Shown piece after piece: positions 53,135-60,779 of a stretch of 64,000 nucleotides of DNA (its first letter is position 1; each line of letters starts with the position of its first letter). The notes beneath the pieces are model-generated. The model saw nothing but the letters and a program-made list of their open reading frames with translations, did no database searches and had not been told where the DNA came from. The stretch comes from Candidatus Ozemibacter sibiricus. Lineage in GTDB: Bacteria; Muiribacteriota; Ozemobacteria; Ozemobacterales; Ozemobacteraceae. The position numbers and the translations under genes are program-made. The DNA is taken from assembly GCA_003327425.1 (NCBI GenBank), contig QOQW01000019.1, positions 1 to 64,000 on the forward strand, read 5' to 3'.

Positions 53135-53210
53135 GAGCCCTTGCGCGCGCTCGCCGGGCATACCCCTGGATCGCGTCGTCAACCGTTCTCGGCGAGCCCT
53201 TGCGCGCGCT
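53135..53210. repeat. pair of 17-bp direct repeats
   Basis: GAGCCCTTGCGCGCGCT occurs at 53135-53151 and again at 53194-53210, 59 bp apart, between convergent genes. The function is unknown; it could be a small duplication. Confidence 0.6.
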
Positions 53211-53247
53211 GGCGGAGCGTCACCCGGTCGAGTGAAGACTGGGGGCC

Positions 53248-53988
53248 TCAACCCCTGGGGTTGGCGGTACGTCGGCGTCGACCCTTCGTTTCCGCCTTGC
53301 CTCGACGCGGGGCATTCTCGGCCTGGCGCCGCATGGCCTCGGCCCGTTCCGGGCTCAAGCCGGCCAGGCGCAGGCTGTCGAGCAGGATGTCCAGTTCCTC
53401 CATTTCGACCACATGCTCGAGGGCATCTTCGCACGCCTTGATGGCGCCGTCCAGATCGCCAAGCCGCAGGCAGCAGTCGCTGAGCGCCACATAGGTCTGG
53501 AATTCCTCCGGTTCGCGTGCCAGCGCCTCCAGCAAGGTCTGCTTGGCCTCGAGGGGCCGATTCTGCCGCAACTGACAAACCCCGAGGTACAGGTAGGCCT
53601 CGTCAAACCCGGCATCCAGCGCGATCGTTCGACGCACGGCGGCTTCGGCTTCCTCCCAACGGCCCTGCTCCATCAAGGCGGTGGCGAGGTTCAGCCAGGC
53701 TTCAGCGAAGCGCGGGTCGAGGGTGGTGGCTTTCCGATACCAGGTCACCGCATCGTCGTACAGCTCGAGATCGAAACTGGCATCGCCCATGGCATTGGCG
53801 ATCCGGGCATTGTCAGGATCGAGTCGCAGCGCTTCCCTGAACCACCGCAGCGCCTCGGTCGGGTCGTGATCGTCCATGCAGAGCTGGCCGAGGTCATAGA
53901 GGGCCTGCCGATCGTGCGGATCGGCCTCGAGGCGCTGCCGCAACGCCTTCTTCTGTGCTTCGAACCGTCGCTCGCTCATCGTCTTCAT
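53248..53988 (-). CDS. cytoplasmic TPR protein
   Basis: 246 residues made of about five TPR units (PHDRQALYDLGQLCMDDHDPTEALRWFREAL is typical; then NARIANAMGDASFDLELYDDAVTWYRKA and so on) with a basic tail (RGKAETKGRRRRTANPRG) that could contact nucleic acid. There is no signal peptide or membrane span. It is the last gene of the operon that starts at DUF1015, 38 bp after the SUMF1-fusion gene. It is probably a protein-binding scaffold. Confidence 0.85.
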   Translation of the reverse strand: MKTMSERRFEAQKKALRQRLEADPHDRQALYDLGQLCMDDHDPTEALRWFREALRLDPDNARIANAMGDASFDLELYDDAVTWYRKATTLDPRFAEAWLNLATALMEQGRWEEAEAAVRRTIALDAGFDEAYLYLGVCQLRQNRPLEAKQTLLEALAREPEEFQTYVALSDCCLRLGDLDGAIKACEDALEHVVEMEELDILLDSLRLAGLSPERAEAMRRQAENAPRRGKAETKGRRRRTANPRG

Positions 53989-54026
53989 CCTTTCTGGACG
54001 CGCCGCGCCTGGGTCCCCGGCGGCGA

Positions 54027-55316
54027 TCAGGTTCCGACAGCGGGGCCGGAAGAACGGCGCCCGGCGATGTCAGGCAGGGCCGGCACCATCACCACCCGGA
54101 AGCCGATGAAATTGAGCCCCTTGGCCGGGTTGCTTCCATTGCGATGGGTGGCCTGGCATTGCGCGGCGAAATGGTTCCAGGACCCGCCCCGAATGACCCG
54201 ATTCTCTCCGGTCTTGGGGCCGACCGGATCGACCGCCGGCTCCTCGGTATATTCGCCATAGCGGTCCTGGCACCACTCCCAGACATTCCCACACATGTCG
54301 TACAATCCCCATCCGTTGGGGTTTTTCAATCCGACATCGTGCGTCTGGCCATCGCTGTTGTCTTTGTACCAGCAGGAATCCGGATCGATCTCGTTCCCCC
54401 ATGGGTAGAGAGTGGTGGTACCGGCCCGGGCGGCGTATTCCCACTCCGCTTCGGTGGGCAACCGGAAGGTCTTGCCTTCCCGTTCCGACAGGAATTTGCA
54501 GAATTCGACGGCATGAGCCCAGGCCACCTGCTCGACCGGGCGATTGGCCCCTTTGAACCGCGAGGGATTGCCTCCCATCACTTTCTCGAACTGCTCCTGG
54601 GTGACCGGATGGACCCCGATGTAGAAAGGTCGGGTGATCGTCACCTGATGGACCACCCGCGCCGATTCGGCGGCGTCTTCATGGCCCATGCGGAAGACGC
54701 CCGGCCCGATCAACCGCAGCCGCAGACCGATCGAGGTGACGGTCTCGCGCTCGAGACCGGCGGTCATGGCCAGCCCCCATAACGAAACCCCGCTGGCGCC
54801 AGGCATGCGCAAGACCTCGGCCAGACACTTCGCGGCCGGCGAGGTGGCCGGCAGCGGCAATAGGGCCAGGCTGCCATCGGCCAGGACCTTCAAGCAGGTC
54901 ACCTGTTTGCAGGCCGGGCAGGTAACCCCGTGGGTCAGTTCTTTCCCATAGGTGACGGTGAAGGTGGAACGACCGCACGTCAGGCAATCGACCTCGAAGG
55001 CCAGCGTGCTCCAGTCGGGGGGACGGGCGCTCGGATCGCGGCGCCCCTGGGCCGCCGCCTCTTCGCCGGTCGGGGGGCGCCCGCCGAGATCGGGAAAGGG
55101 CCCGCCCTGGCGCTGGATGGGAGCGCTCTGCACGCCGCCGTTGGCGTCGATGCGGGTCAGGGTCACCTCGGCGCAGCTCCGGCAGGCCACCGCGTGGGTG
55201 GTGCCAGGGCGGAGGGGCAGGGTGAACGAGGTCTTGCCGCAGCCGACGCAGGTGGCCCGCCACAGGTGCTGATCGGTCACCGGGCCGGCGGCCGAGGCAT
55301 AGAGGGTCTGAGTCAT
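54027..55316 (-). CDS. zinc-ribbon/SUMF1-domain fusion protein
   Basis: 429 residues, GAAGGA before the ATG. The N-terminal 140 residues hold two zinc ribbons (CVGC...CRSC and CLTC...CPAC). From about 205 the protein is a formylglycine-generating-enzyme-like (SUMF1) domain: GVFRMGHEDAAES, GVHPVTQEQFEKVMGGNPS, RLPTEAEWEYAARAG, GNVWEWCQD, IRGGSW. The active Cys pair of true FGE is incomplete: the first is kept (AAQCQATHR) but the second is replaced, and FRC is FRV. So sulfatase activation is unlikely and a binding role is more probable. It lacks a signal peptide, which suits the zinc ribbons. The gene sits between the 231-aa gene and the TPR gene. Confidence 0.88.
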   Translation of the reverse strand: MTQTLYASAAGPVTDQHLWRATCVGCGKTSFTLPLRPGTTHAVACRSCAEVTLTRIDANGGVQSAPIQRQGGPFPDLGGRPPTGEEAAAQGRRDPSARPPDWSTLAFEVDCLTCGRSTFTVTYGKELTHGVTCPACKQVTCLKVLADGSLALLPLPATSPAAKCLAEVLRMPGASGVSLWGLAMTAGLERETVTSIGLRLRLIGPGVFRMGHEDAAESARVVHQVTITRPFYIGVHPVTQEQFEKVMGGNPSRFKGANRPVEQVAWAHAVEFCKFLSEREGKTFRLPTEAEWEYAARAGTTTLYPWGNEIDPDSCWYKDNSDGQTHDVGLKNPNGWGLYDMCGNVWEWCQDRYGEYTEEPAVDPVGPKTGENRVIRGGSWNHFAAQCQATHRNGSNPAKGLNFIGFRVVMVPALPDIAGRRSSGPAVGT

Positions 55317-55361
55317 GCCAGTTCGTCCTTCTTCAGTGCAGAATTCGCCCCGGCGGGCATC

Positions 55362-56057
55362 TCATGTCGCCGCCTCGACCCGCGCCACCAGGTCGCGGAA
55401 CTCGGTCCAGCCGGCGCGCCGGAACCGCTGGGCGATGGTGCGGGCAGGCTCCAGGCATCCGGCTTCGAGACAGGCCAGCGCCGCATCGCAGAAGAAATCA
55501 CGCGTCTCTTCGTCGAGCGGCAGAGTCGCCAGCGCCGGCTCGATCACCCCGACCACATCGGGGGGACGGCCGGCCGCCCGCTCGAGGTAGAACCGCCCGG
55601 CCAGGAACGCCCCGACCGCCGAGCCCGTCGCCGGGCCCGTCGCCGGGCCGGCCGCCCCTCGAGCCGAACCCTCGCCGCCACGCCGGGAGGCATCAGGCGC
55701 CCCCGCCGCCCCTTTCCCCTCGGGCATGACCGGGCCGCCGGGCTCGGCCGCGGCGGTGGCGGCCTGCACGAAGGCATCCAACCGGGCCACGATCGCCTCG
55801 AGCGGCTCCCGGGTCTTTTCGATTCCGATGCTGCCGCTGAGGCGGTGGGCCAGCTCTTCGAGACGGCGGCGGCGGGTTTCCAAAGCGGCCTGGCGATCAG
55901 CGAGCTCTTGCACCGCCGCCTCCACGCGGCGCTGCTCGGCAGCCCGACGGAAGGCGACGGTCTCGGCATCTGCCCACAGCGCGACCACCCGCCGCCCTCG
56001 GCCGGTTACCCCGTAGGCCTGCGGTTCTGGCAGGGTGCGCACCAGTTTGACTTTCAT
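55362..56057 (-). CDS. hypothetical protein with central coiled coil
   Basis: 231 residues, starting in an ATGA overlap with the zinc-ribbon gene. A small N-terminal beta region (MKVKLVRTLPEPQAYGVTGRGRRVVAL) is followed by a coiled coil (about 35-100, RRVEAAVQELADRQAALETRRRRLEELAH), a Gly/Ala/Pro-rich linker (about 105-145) and a C-terminal helical domain (FFCDAALACLEAGCLEPARTIAQRF). There is no export signal. The unusual combination with zinc-ribbon and SUMF1 neighbours suggests a shared assembly. No family is recognised. Confidence 0.7.
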   Translation of the reverse strand: MKVKLVRTLPEPQAYGVTGRGRRVVALWADAETVAFRRAAEQRRVEAAVQELADRQAALETRRRRLEELAHRLSGSIGIEKTREPLEAIVARLDAFVQAATAAAEPGGPVMPEGKGAAGAPDASRRGGEGSARGAAGPATGPATGSAVGAFLAGRFYLERAAGRPPDVVGVIEPALATLPLDEETRDFFCDAALACLEAGCLEPARTIAQRFRRAGWTEFRDLVARVEAAT

Positions 56058-56440
56058 GCGGGCTTCTGCGGCGGGGTACCGGCCTCGGCCTGGAGTTCGG
56101 CAAGCCTGGCGCGTGCCGCCTGGAGGCGGGCATCGACCGTCGTCAGGTCGGCGTTCGTCTCCTCGGCCAGGCGACCGATCGCCTGCCGAAACCAGCGAAC
56201 CGCTTGGGCCAGATCGGCCCGCCGTTCGGCCTCGGTCGGGGCGGGCTTCCTGGTCTCCGTCGGCGCCGACTCGCCAGCCACGCCCTCAGTGGCAGGCGCG
56301 GCCGGCCCCGCCGCCCCTCCGCCTTCCGGGGCCTTCGGGACCGGGGAAGGGGCCTCAGGCGGCGGCCGAATCGCCGCCCCGCAGGCGAAGCAGATGGTGG
56401 CACCCTGGGCCACCTTTTCCCAACAATGCGGACACTGCAT
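56054..56440 (-). CDS. small zinc-ribbon protein
   Basis: 128 residues. An N-terminal double-CxxC zinc ribbon (CPHCWEKVAQGATICFAC) is followed by a Pro/Ala/Glu-rich linker (about 25-65) and a helical C-terminus (DLAQAVRWFRQAIGRLAEETNADL) with a possible coiled coil. There is no signal peptide. It is 31 bp behind DUF1015 and overlaps the 231-aa gene by 4 bp. It resembles the zinc-ribbon heads of other proteins in this operon. Confidence 0.75.
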   Translation of the reverse strand: MQCPHCWEKVAQGATICFACGAAIRPPPEAPSPVPKAPEGGGAAGPAAPATEGVAGESAPTETRKPAPTEAERRADLAQAVRWFRQAIGRLAEETNADLTTVDARLQAARARLAELQAEAGTPPQKPA

Positions 56441-56471
56441 CTCGGTTGGTCGAGAACCGGGAACCTACGCC

Positions 56472-57722
56472 TCAGGCCGGCAGATCTTCCAGCGTGTGGA
56501 TGACCACCCCGGACCGCAGCTTCGGCTCGAACCAGGTCGACTTGGGCGGCATGATCTGGCCGGCATCGGCGATGGCCATCAACTGCTCGATCGACGTCGG
56601 AAACATCGAGAAGCTGACTTTGAACTTCCCTTCGTCGACGATGCGCTCCAGTTCCTTGACCCCGCGAATGCCGCCGATGAAGTCGATGCGTTTGTCGGTG
56701 CGCGGGTCCTTGATGCCCAGGATGGGGCCCAACAAATTATCCTGCAGGATCGACACATCGAGGCGCTTCACCGGGTCGTGGTCGTTGTAGGTGCCGGGTT
56801 TGGCCGCCAGTTCATACCACTGGCCGCCCAGGTACATGCCGAAATGGGTGGCCTGCTTGGGCTTCTTCTCCGTCGTCTTCGTGACCGTGAACTTTTCGCC
56901 GACCTTGGCCAGGAACTGCTCGGGGGTGAGCCCATTCAGGTCTTTGACGGCGCGATTGTAGTCCATGATGTGCAGGTGATTGTGAGGGAACAGGACGGCC
57001 AGGAAGAAGTTGTATTCCTCCTGCCCGGTGTGCTTCGGGTTCTGCTCGCGGCGCACCTTGGCGATGCGCGCCGCGGCGGCCGACCGGTGGTGGCCGTCGG
57101 CCACGTACAGCACCGGCACCTTGGCGAACAGATCCTGCATCTTCTTGATCCAGTCGGCATCCTTGACGACCCACAGCACGTGCTGGATGCCGTCGGGAGC
57201 GACGAAATCATACTCGGGCGTGCCCTTGGTGATCTGGTCGATCATCGCATCGATCTCGGCCCGGGCCTTGTAGGTGAGGAAGACCGGCCCGGCGTTGGCG
57301 TTGATCACGTCGACATGCTTGAGGCGGTCTTCTTCCTTGTCTTTGCGGGTCAGTTCATGCTTCTTGATGGTATCGTTCCAATATTCTTCGGCCGAACAGC
57401 AGGCCATCAGCCCCGTCTGGGCGCGGCCATCCATGACCTGGCGATAGATGTAGAGCCAGCGGCCGGGATCATAGACCAACCATCCCTTCTGCCGGAAGGC
57501 CTCGAAATTCTCTTTGGCCTTGGCGTAGACCCGTGGGTCGTAGAGGTCGATCGACGGGTCGAGATCGATCTCCGGTTTGGTCACATGCAGGAAGGAATAG
57601 GGATTCCCCTGGGCCATGACCCGGGCTTCCTCGCTGCTGAGGACATCGTAGGGCAACGCCGCCAGCTTGGGAGCGATCTCTTTGGGAGCGCGCAAACCAC
57701 GGAACGGTCGAATCGCAGCCAT
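56472..57722 (-). CDS. DUF1015-family protein
   Basis: 416 residues from ATG 57722 (MAAIRPFRGLRAPKEIAPKL) with AAAGGAAG ahead; the track start is 21 codons upstream in poly-C sequence. DUF1015 features are PFRGLRAPKE...PYDVLSSEEA, NPYSFLHVTKPE, YIYRQVMDGRAQTG, RLKHVDVINANAGPVFL, VADGHHRSAAA and FLAVLFPHNHLHI. The biochemical function of the family is not firmly established; it often lies near serine biosynthesis genes elsewhere, which are not present here. It leads a five-gene operon. Confidence 0.9.
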   Translation of the reverse strand: MAAIRPFRGLRAPKEIAPKLAALPYDVLSSEEARVMAQGNPYSFLHVTKPEIDLDPSIDLYDPRVYAKAKENFEAFRQKGWLVYDPGRWLYIYRQVMDGRAQTGLMACCSAEEYWNDTIKKHELTRKDKEEDRLKHVDVINANAGPVFLTYKARAEIDAMIDQITKGTPEYDFVAPDGIQHVLWVVKDADWIKKMQDLFAKVPVLYVADGHHRSAAAARIAKVRREQNPKHTGQEEYNFFLAVLFPHNHLHIMDYNRAVKDLNGLTPEQFLAKVGEKFTVTKTTEKKPKQATHFGMYLGGQWYELAAKPGTYNDHDPVKRLDVSILQDNLLGPILGIKDPRTDKRIDFIGGIRGVKELERIVDEGKFKVSFSMFPTSIEQLMAIADAGQIMPPKSTWFEPKLRSGVVIHTLEDLPA

Positions 57723-57756
57723 TTCATTCTTCCTTTCGCGATAGGTTGTTTCGCCC

Positions 57757-57785
57757 ATTCTAGGAGCGGCCCCCCCCCTTGTCAA
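57757..57785 (-). promoter_or_regulatory. sigma70-type promoter of the DUF1015 operon
   Basis: Minus strand TTGACA (57780-57785), exactly 17 bp spacer including a run of nine G, then TAGAAT (57757-57762), which is 6/6 and 5/6 to consensus. The expected leader is about 28 nt. Confidence 0.75.
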
Positions 57786-57869
57786 TCACTTGCCCCGCCT
57801 CTTTTCGCGCCTGGGTTCGTGGTTTCGGAGGATTGGCCCCATCCAGAGCGTTTGGGGTATCATACTGCC

Positions 57870-60779
57870 ATGGGCACGCCGGCCCCTGCCTCCCCATCGA
57901 CCGGATCGACCGGGACCTGGCGCGAGACGCTCAACGTCTCGCTGCAGGTCATCGTGCTGACGGCGACGTTGGTGCTGGGCATCGATTCCTGGCTGGCCTC
58001 GCGGCTCGACCACGATCGGGAAGCGTTCGCGGCCCGTTGTCGCACCGTCGTCGAACGACTGGCCGTCCGTTCCGAGCCAGCTTTCTACACCCTCGAACGG
58101 ATGAAACCGTTCTTCCGCCCCTGGACCCGTCAGGATCTCCCGGCGTTGCGCCACGCGGTCGCCAGCGCCGCCACCACCTGGGGCCTCGATCTGCTGGTGT
58201 TCGTCTACGATGCGGGCGGCGAACTGCTCGGCGCCGCCCCAGCCAATGCCCCCAATCTGTGGCTGATGAAGCAGTTGCAGCGCGGCCTCATCACCCCGTC
58301 GGCCGCCGAATTCGCCAGCCTATGCCAGAAGCTCGACAAGAAGATTCCCTTCGTGTTCGGCTTCGGCAAGGATCTCGCCCTCTTGCGCCGGGATCGAGGA
58401 CTGGCCATCGAAACCTTCCAGAAGACCACGCGGGGAGTGCTGCTCTGGCAATCCTGGAAATCCGGCGGCGTGCTGGTGCATTGCCCCGTCATCCCGCCGC
58501 CCGAGGAGACGTTCCGACGGTTGTCGGCGACCGTGGGCGAAGGGCCCGCGCCTCATTTCGCCGGCCTGGGCTTCCGTGATACCGATACCTGGAAGCGGAG
58601 GGGAACCGAGCTCGATCCCGAGGCTCGCCGAGCCTGGCTGGCCCTGCAGGCGGACAATCGGCAGGAAGGTCTCTGGGCCGGCGCCTGGTGGTCGTTCCTG
58701 GAAACCACCGCCGGCCGCCTGGTGTATGCTTCTTTCCCCCCACCTCCCGAGCCCTTGCAAGCCGTTCGTCAGATGGTCCGCCTGAGCGCGGCGGCCGGTC
58801 TGGCCATCGTCCTGGGGGCTCTGTATACCTTCGGCCTGGGAGCCGCCTTCACCCTGCGCCGGATCCTGCTCGGGCTGTTCCTGGCCGCAGCCCTCATTCC
58901 TCTGGTCGGTCTGGCCATCGGCTCGCTCGACGTCGTGCAGGTCTACCAGGACGTCCTGGGCACCCGCATCCAGGCCGTGCAGGATGAAGCCATCCGCAAT
59001 GTGGTGCAGGAGTTCGATGGGTTCGTGGCTTCCTGCGCCCAGTTCATCCGCACCGCGACGAGCGATCCGGCCCTGGTCGGCAACGAAGAGGGGTGGCGCC
59101 GGCTCGCCGACCGCCTCCGGCGCCGCCAGCTGGCCGATGTGCTGCAAGTCCGCGATGCCAGCTCACGCCTTCTGTTCTCCTCCGATCCAGGCTCCAACAG
59201 CGACCGCGAGGTCATGGTCCGCGCCATGGCCCGACGCGCCATCGAACGCTACCGCCCCGAACGCCTGGGCGAGGCCTCCTATACCGCCAACCTCTTCGCC
59301 GACAACATGGTGCGGCGCGACGACATGGGCTTCTCGACCATCCTCAACTTCCCCGGCCGCCTGCAGACCTTGCAGATGGGCAATGCTCGTTTCCTGTATT
59401 TCTTCCAGGTGCCCCCCGCCGACGTCGGACCGGTGGCCTACATCGACATCATCGTCTCGCTGTCGAAGGCCGTCGCCACCTACCTCCGCCAGCGCCACGG
59501 CCGACGCCTCACCTATGACGGAATCTGGCACCGGTTCTATGCCCTCGCCGTCCGCGACCTGCGCTGGACCCTGCCCCCCCCGCCTCCCCTCCGCCAGGAG
59601 ATCAGGCACCTCGCGCTGGTCAGCTGGCTGACCGGCCGGCCCGCCAGCCGCCGCCTCGACCAAGCCGGCCACAGCGGCTTCGCCGTCGCCATTCCCTGCG
59701 CCGAACTGGCCGATCACAGCCTGATCGCCTATTACCCGGACGATCTCGTCCGCGAGCGCATTGGCGCCGTCTGGTCGAAGATCTCGCTCGGCGGCCTCTT
59801 CTTCCTGGGCCTCGTCGGCTTGATGGCGTTCAGCATTTCCCGGCTGTTCCTGGCTCCCCTCCGCCACCTCGAAGAGGGAGTCGCCGCGCTCGCCCGCCGC
59901 GATTTCGAGTTCCGCCTGCCGGTGGCTGGCCAGGATGAGATGGCCCGCTTGTTCAGCGCCTTCAACGACATGATGGTCGACTCCAAGGACCTGCAACTGG
60001 CCCGCAGCGTGCAGGAAGGGCTCGTCCCCCAGACCTTCCCCCAGCCTCCGGGCTATTCGATCGCCGGCAGCCTCGAGACCGCGTCCGACCTCGGTGGCGA
60101 CTGCCTCGATTGCTTCGCCCTGGCCGGCGACCGCACCGTCTTCTTGATCGGCGACATCACCGGGCATGGCGTCGGCTCAGCCTTGCTGATGGCCTTCTCG
60201 CGAGCCATCACCTTCCACTGGAGCCAGGGCCAATCGCTCTATCCCGACTCGCTCACCACCGATATCGATCGTATGCTCCGGCGCCGCCATGGGTCGCGCC
60301 TGTTCATGGGCGTCATCTGCGGCATTCTCGACCCCCAGGCCCACCAGATCGATCTGGTGGTACGCGGGCACGTCTATCCCCTCCTGTTGCTGGCCACCGG
60401 GGCCGCCACCTGGATCGGCACGCCTTCCTATCCGCTGGGCATCGGCACCAACCGGGAAGAGCCCGCCACCCTCCGCCTGCCCCTCTATCCCGGCGACCGC
60501 CTCCTCTGCTTGACCGACGGCTTCATCGAAGCCTGCGACCCCAATGGCGAGATGGTCGGCTATGAGCGGGTCGCCGAATGGGCCCGCCAGGAAGCCGGCG
60601 TCCAGTCGGACGCCCGGAGCTGGCTCGACGCTCTCCTGGCACGCCATCGCAAGTGGTGCCAGGGCCGCCACGAAGATGACCTGACCACCTTCGCCATCGT
60701 CCGCCACGCCGATCCGTCGGGGGCCGATGGTCCGGCCGCTCCTCCGGCCACCGACGCTTCCGGGGAGGGCCACGCGTGA
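57870..60779 (+). CDS. membrane-bound SpoIIE-type PP2C phosphatase
   Basis: 969 residues from ATG 57870 (MGTPAPASP); the track frame starts 3 kb upstream through other genes and is wrong. A first membrane helix (about 25-45), a sensory extracytoplasmic part (about 50-305), a hydrophobic block with two or three helices (about 310-360), a second sensory region, then a helix and HAMP-like linker (about 635-705, RLFLAPLRHLEEGVAALARRDF). The C-terminal SpoIIE domain has DLGGDCLDCF, GDITGHGVGSALLMA, CLTDGFIEACD and EDDLTTF, so the metal site looks intact. Such phosphatases act on anti-sigma-antagonist-like or other phosphoproteins. It overlaps a homologous gene by 4 bp. Confidence 0.9.
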   Translation: MGTPAPASPSTGSTGTWRETLNVSLQVIVLTATLVLGIDSWLASRLDHDREAFAARCRTVVERLAVRSEPAFYTLERMKPFFRPWTRQDLPALRHAVASAATTWGLDLLVFVYDAGGELLGAAPANAPNLWLMKQLQRGLITPSAAEFASLCQKLDKKIPFVFGFGKDLALLRRDRGLAIETFQKTTRGVLLWQSWKSGGVLVHCPVIPPPEETFRRLSATVGEGPAPHFAGLGFRDTDTWKRRGTELDPEARRAWLALQADNRQEGLWAGAWWSFLETTAGRLVYASFPPPPEPLQAVRQMVRLSAAAGLAIVLGALYTFGLGAAFTLRRILLGLFLAAALIPLVGLAIGSLDVVQVYQDVLGTRIQAVQDEAIRNVVQEFDGFVASCAQFIRTATSDPALVGNEEGWRRLADRLRRRQLADVLQVRDASSRLLFSSDPGSNSDREVMVRAMARRAIERYRPERLGEASYTANLFADNMVRRDDMGFSTILNFPGRLQTLQMGNARFLYFFQVPPADVGPVAYIDIIVSLSKAVATYLRQRHGRRLTYDGIWHRFYALAVRDLRWTLPPPPPLRQEIRHLALVSWLTGRPASRRLDQAGHSGFAVAIPCAELADHSLIAYYPDDLVRERIGAVWSKISLGGLFFLGLVGLMAFSISRLFLAPLRHLEEGVAALARRDFEFRLPVAGQDEMARLFSAFNDMMVDSKDLQLARSVQEGLVPQTFPQPPGYSIAGSLETASDLGGDCLDCFALAGDRTVFLIGDITGHGVGSALLMAFSRAITFHWSQGQSLYPDSLTTDIDRMLRRRHGSRLFMGVICGILDPQAHQIDLVVRGHVYPLLLLATGAATWIGTPSYPLGIGTNREEPATLRLPLYPGDRLLCLTDGFIEACDPNGEMVGYERVAEWARQEAGVQSDARSWLDALLARHRKWCQGRHEDDLTTFAIVRHADPSGADGPAAPPATDASGEGHA

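Noticed and set aside
54027-55316. Active formylglycine-generating enzyme
   Set aside because: The second active-site Cys and the FRC motif are missing, and no sulfatase gene is nearby.
54930-60779. 1949-aa plus-strand ORF covering the phosphatase
   Set aside because: Its first 980 codons oppose the SUMF1, zinc-ribbon and DUF1015 genes and are low in sense; the real start is ATG 57870.
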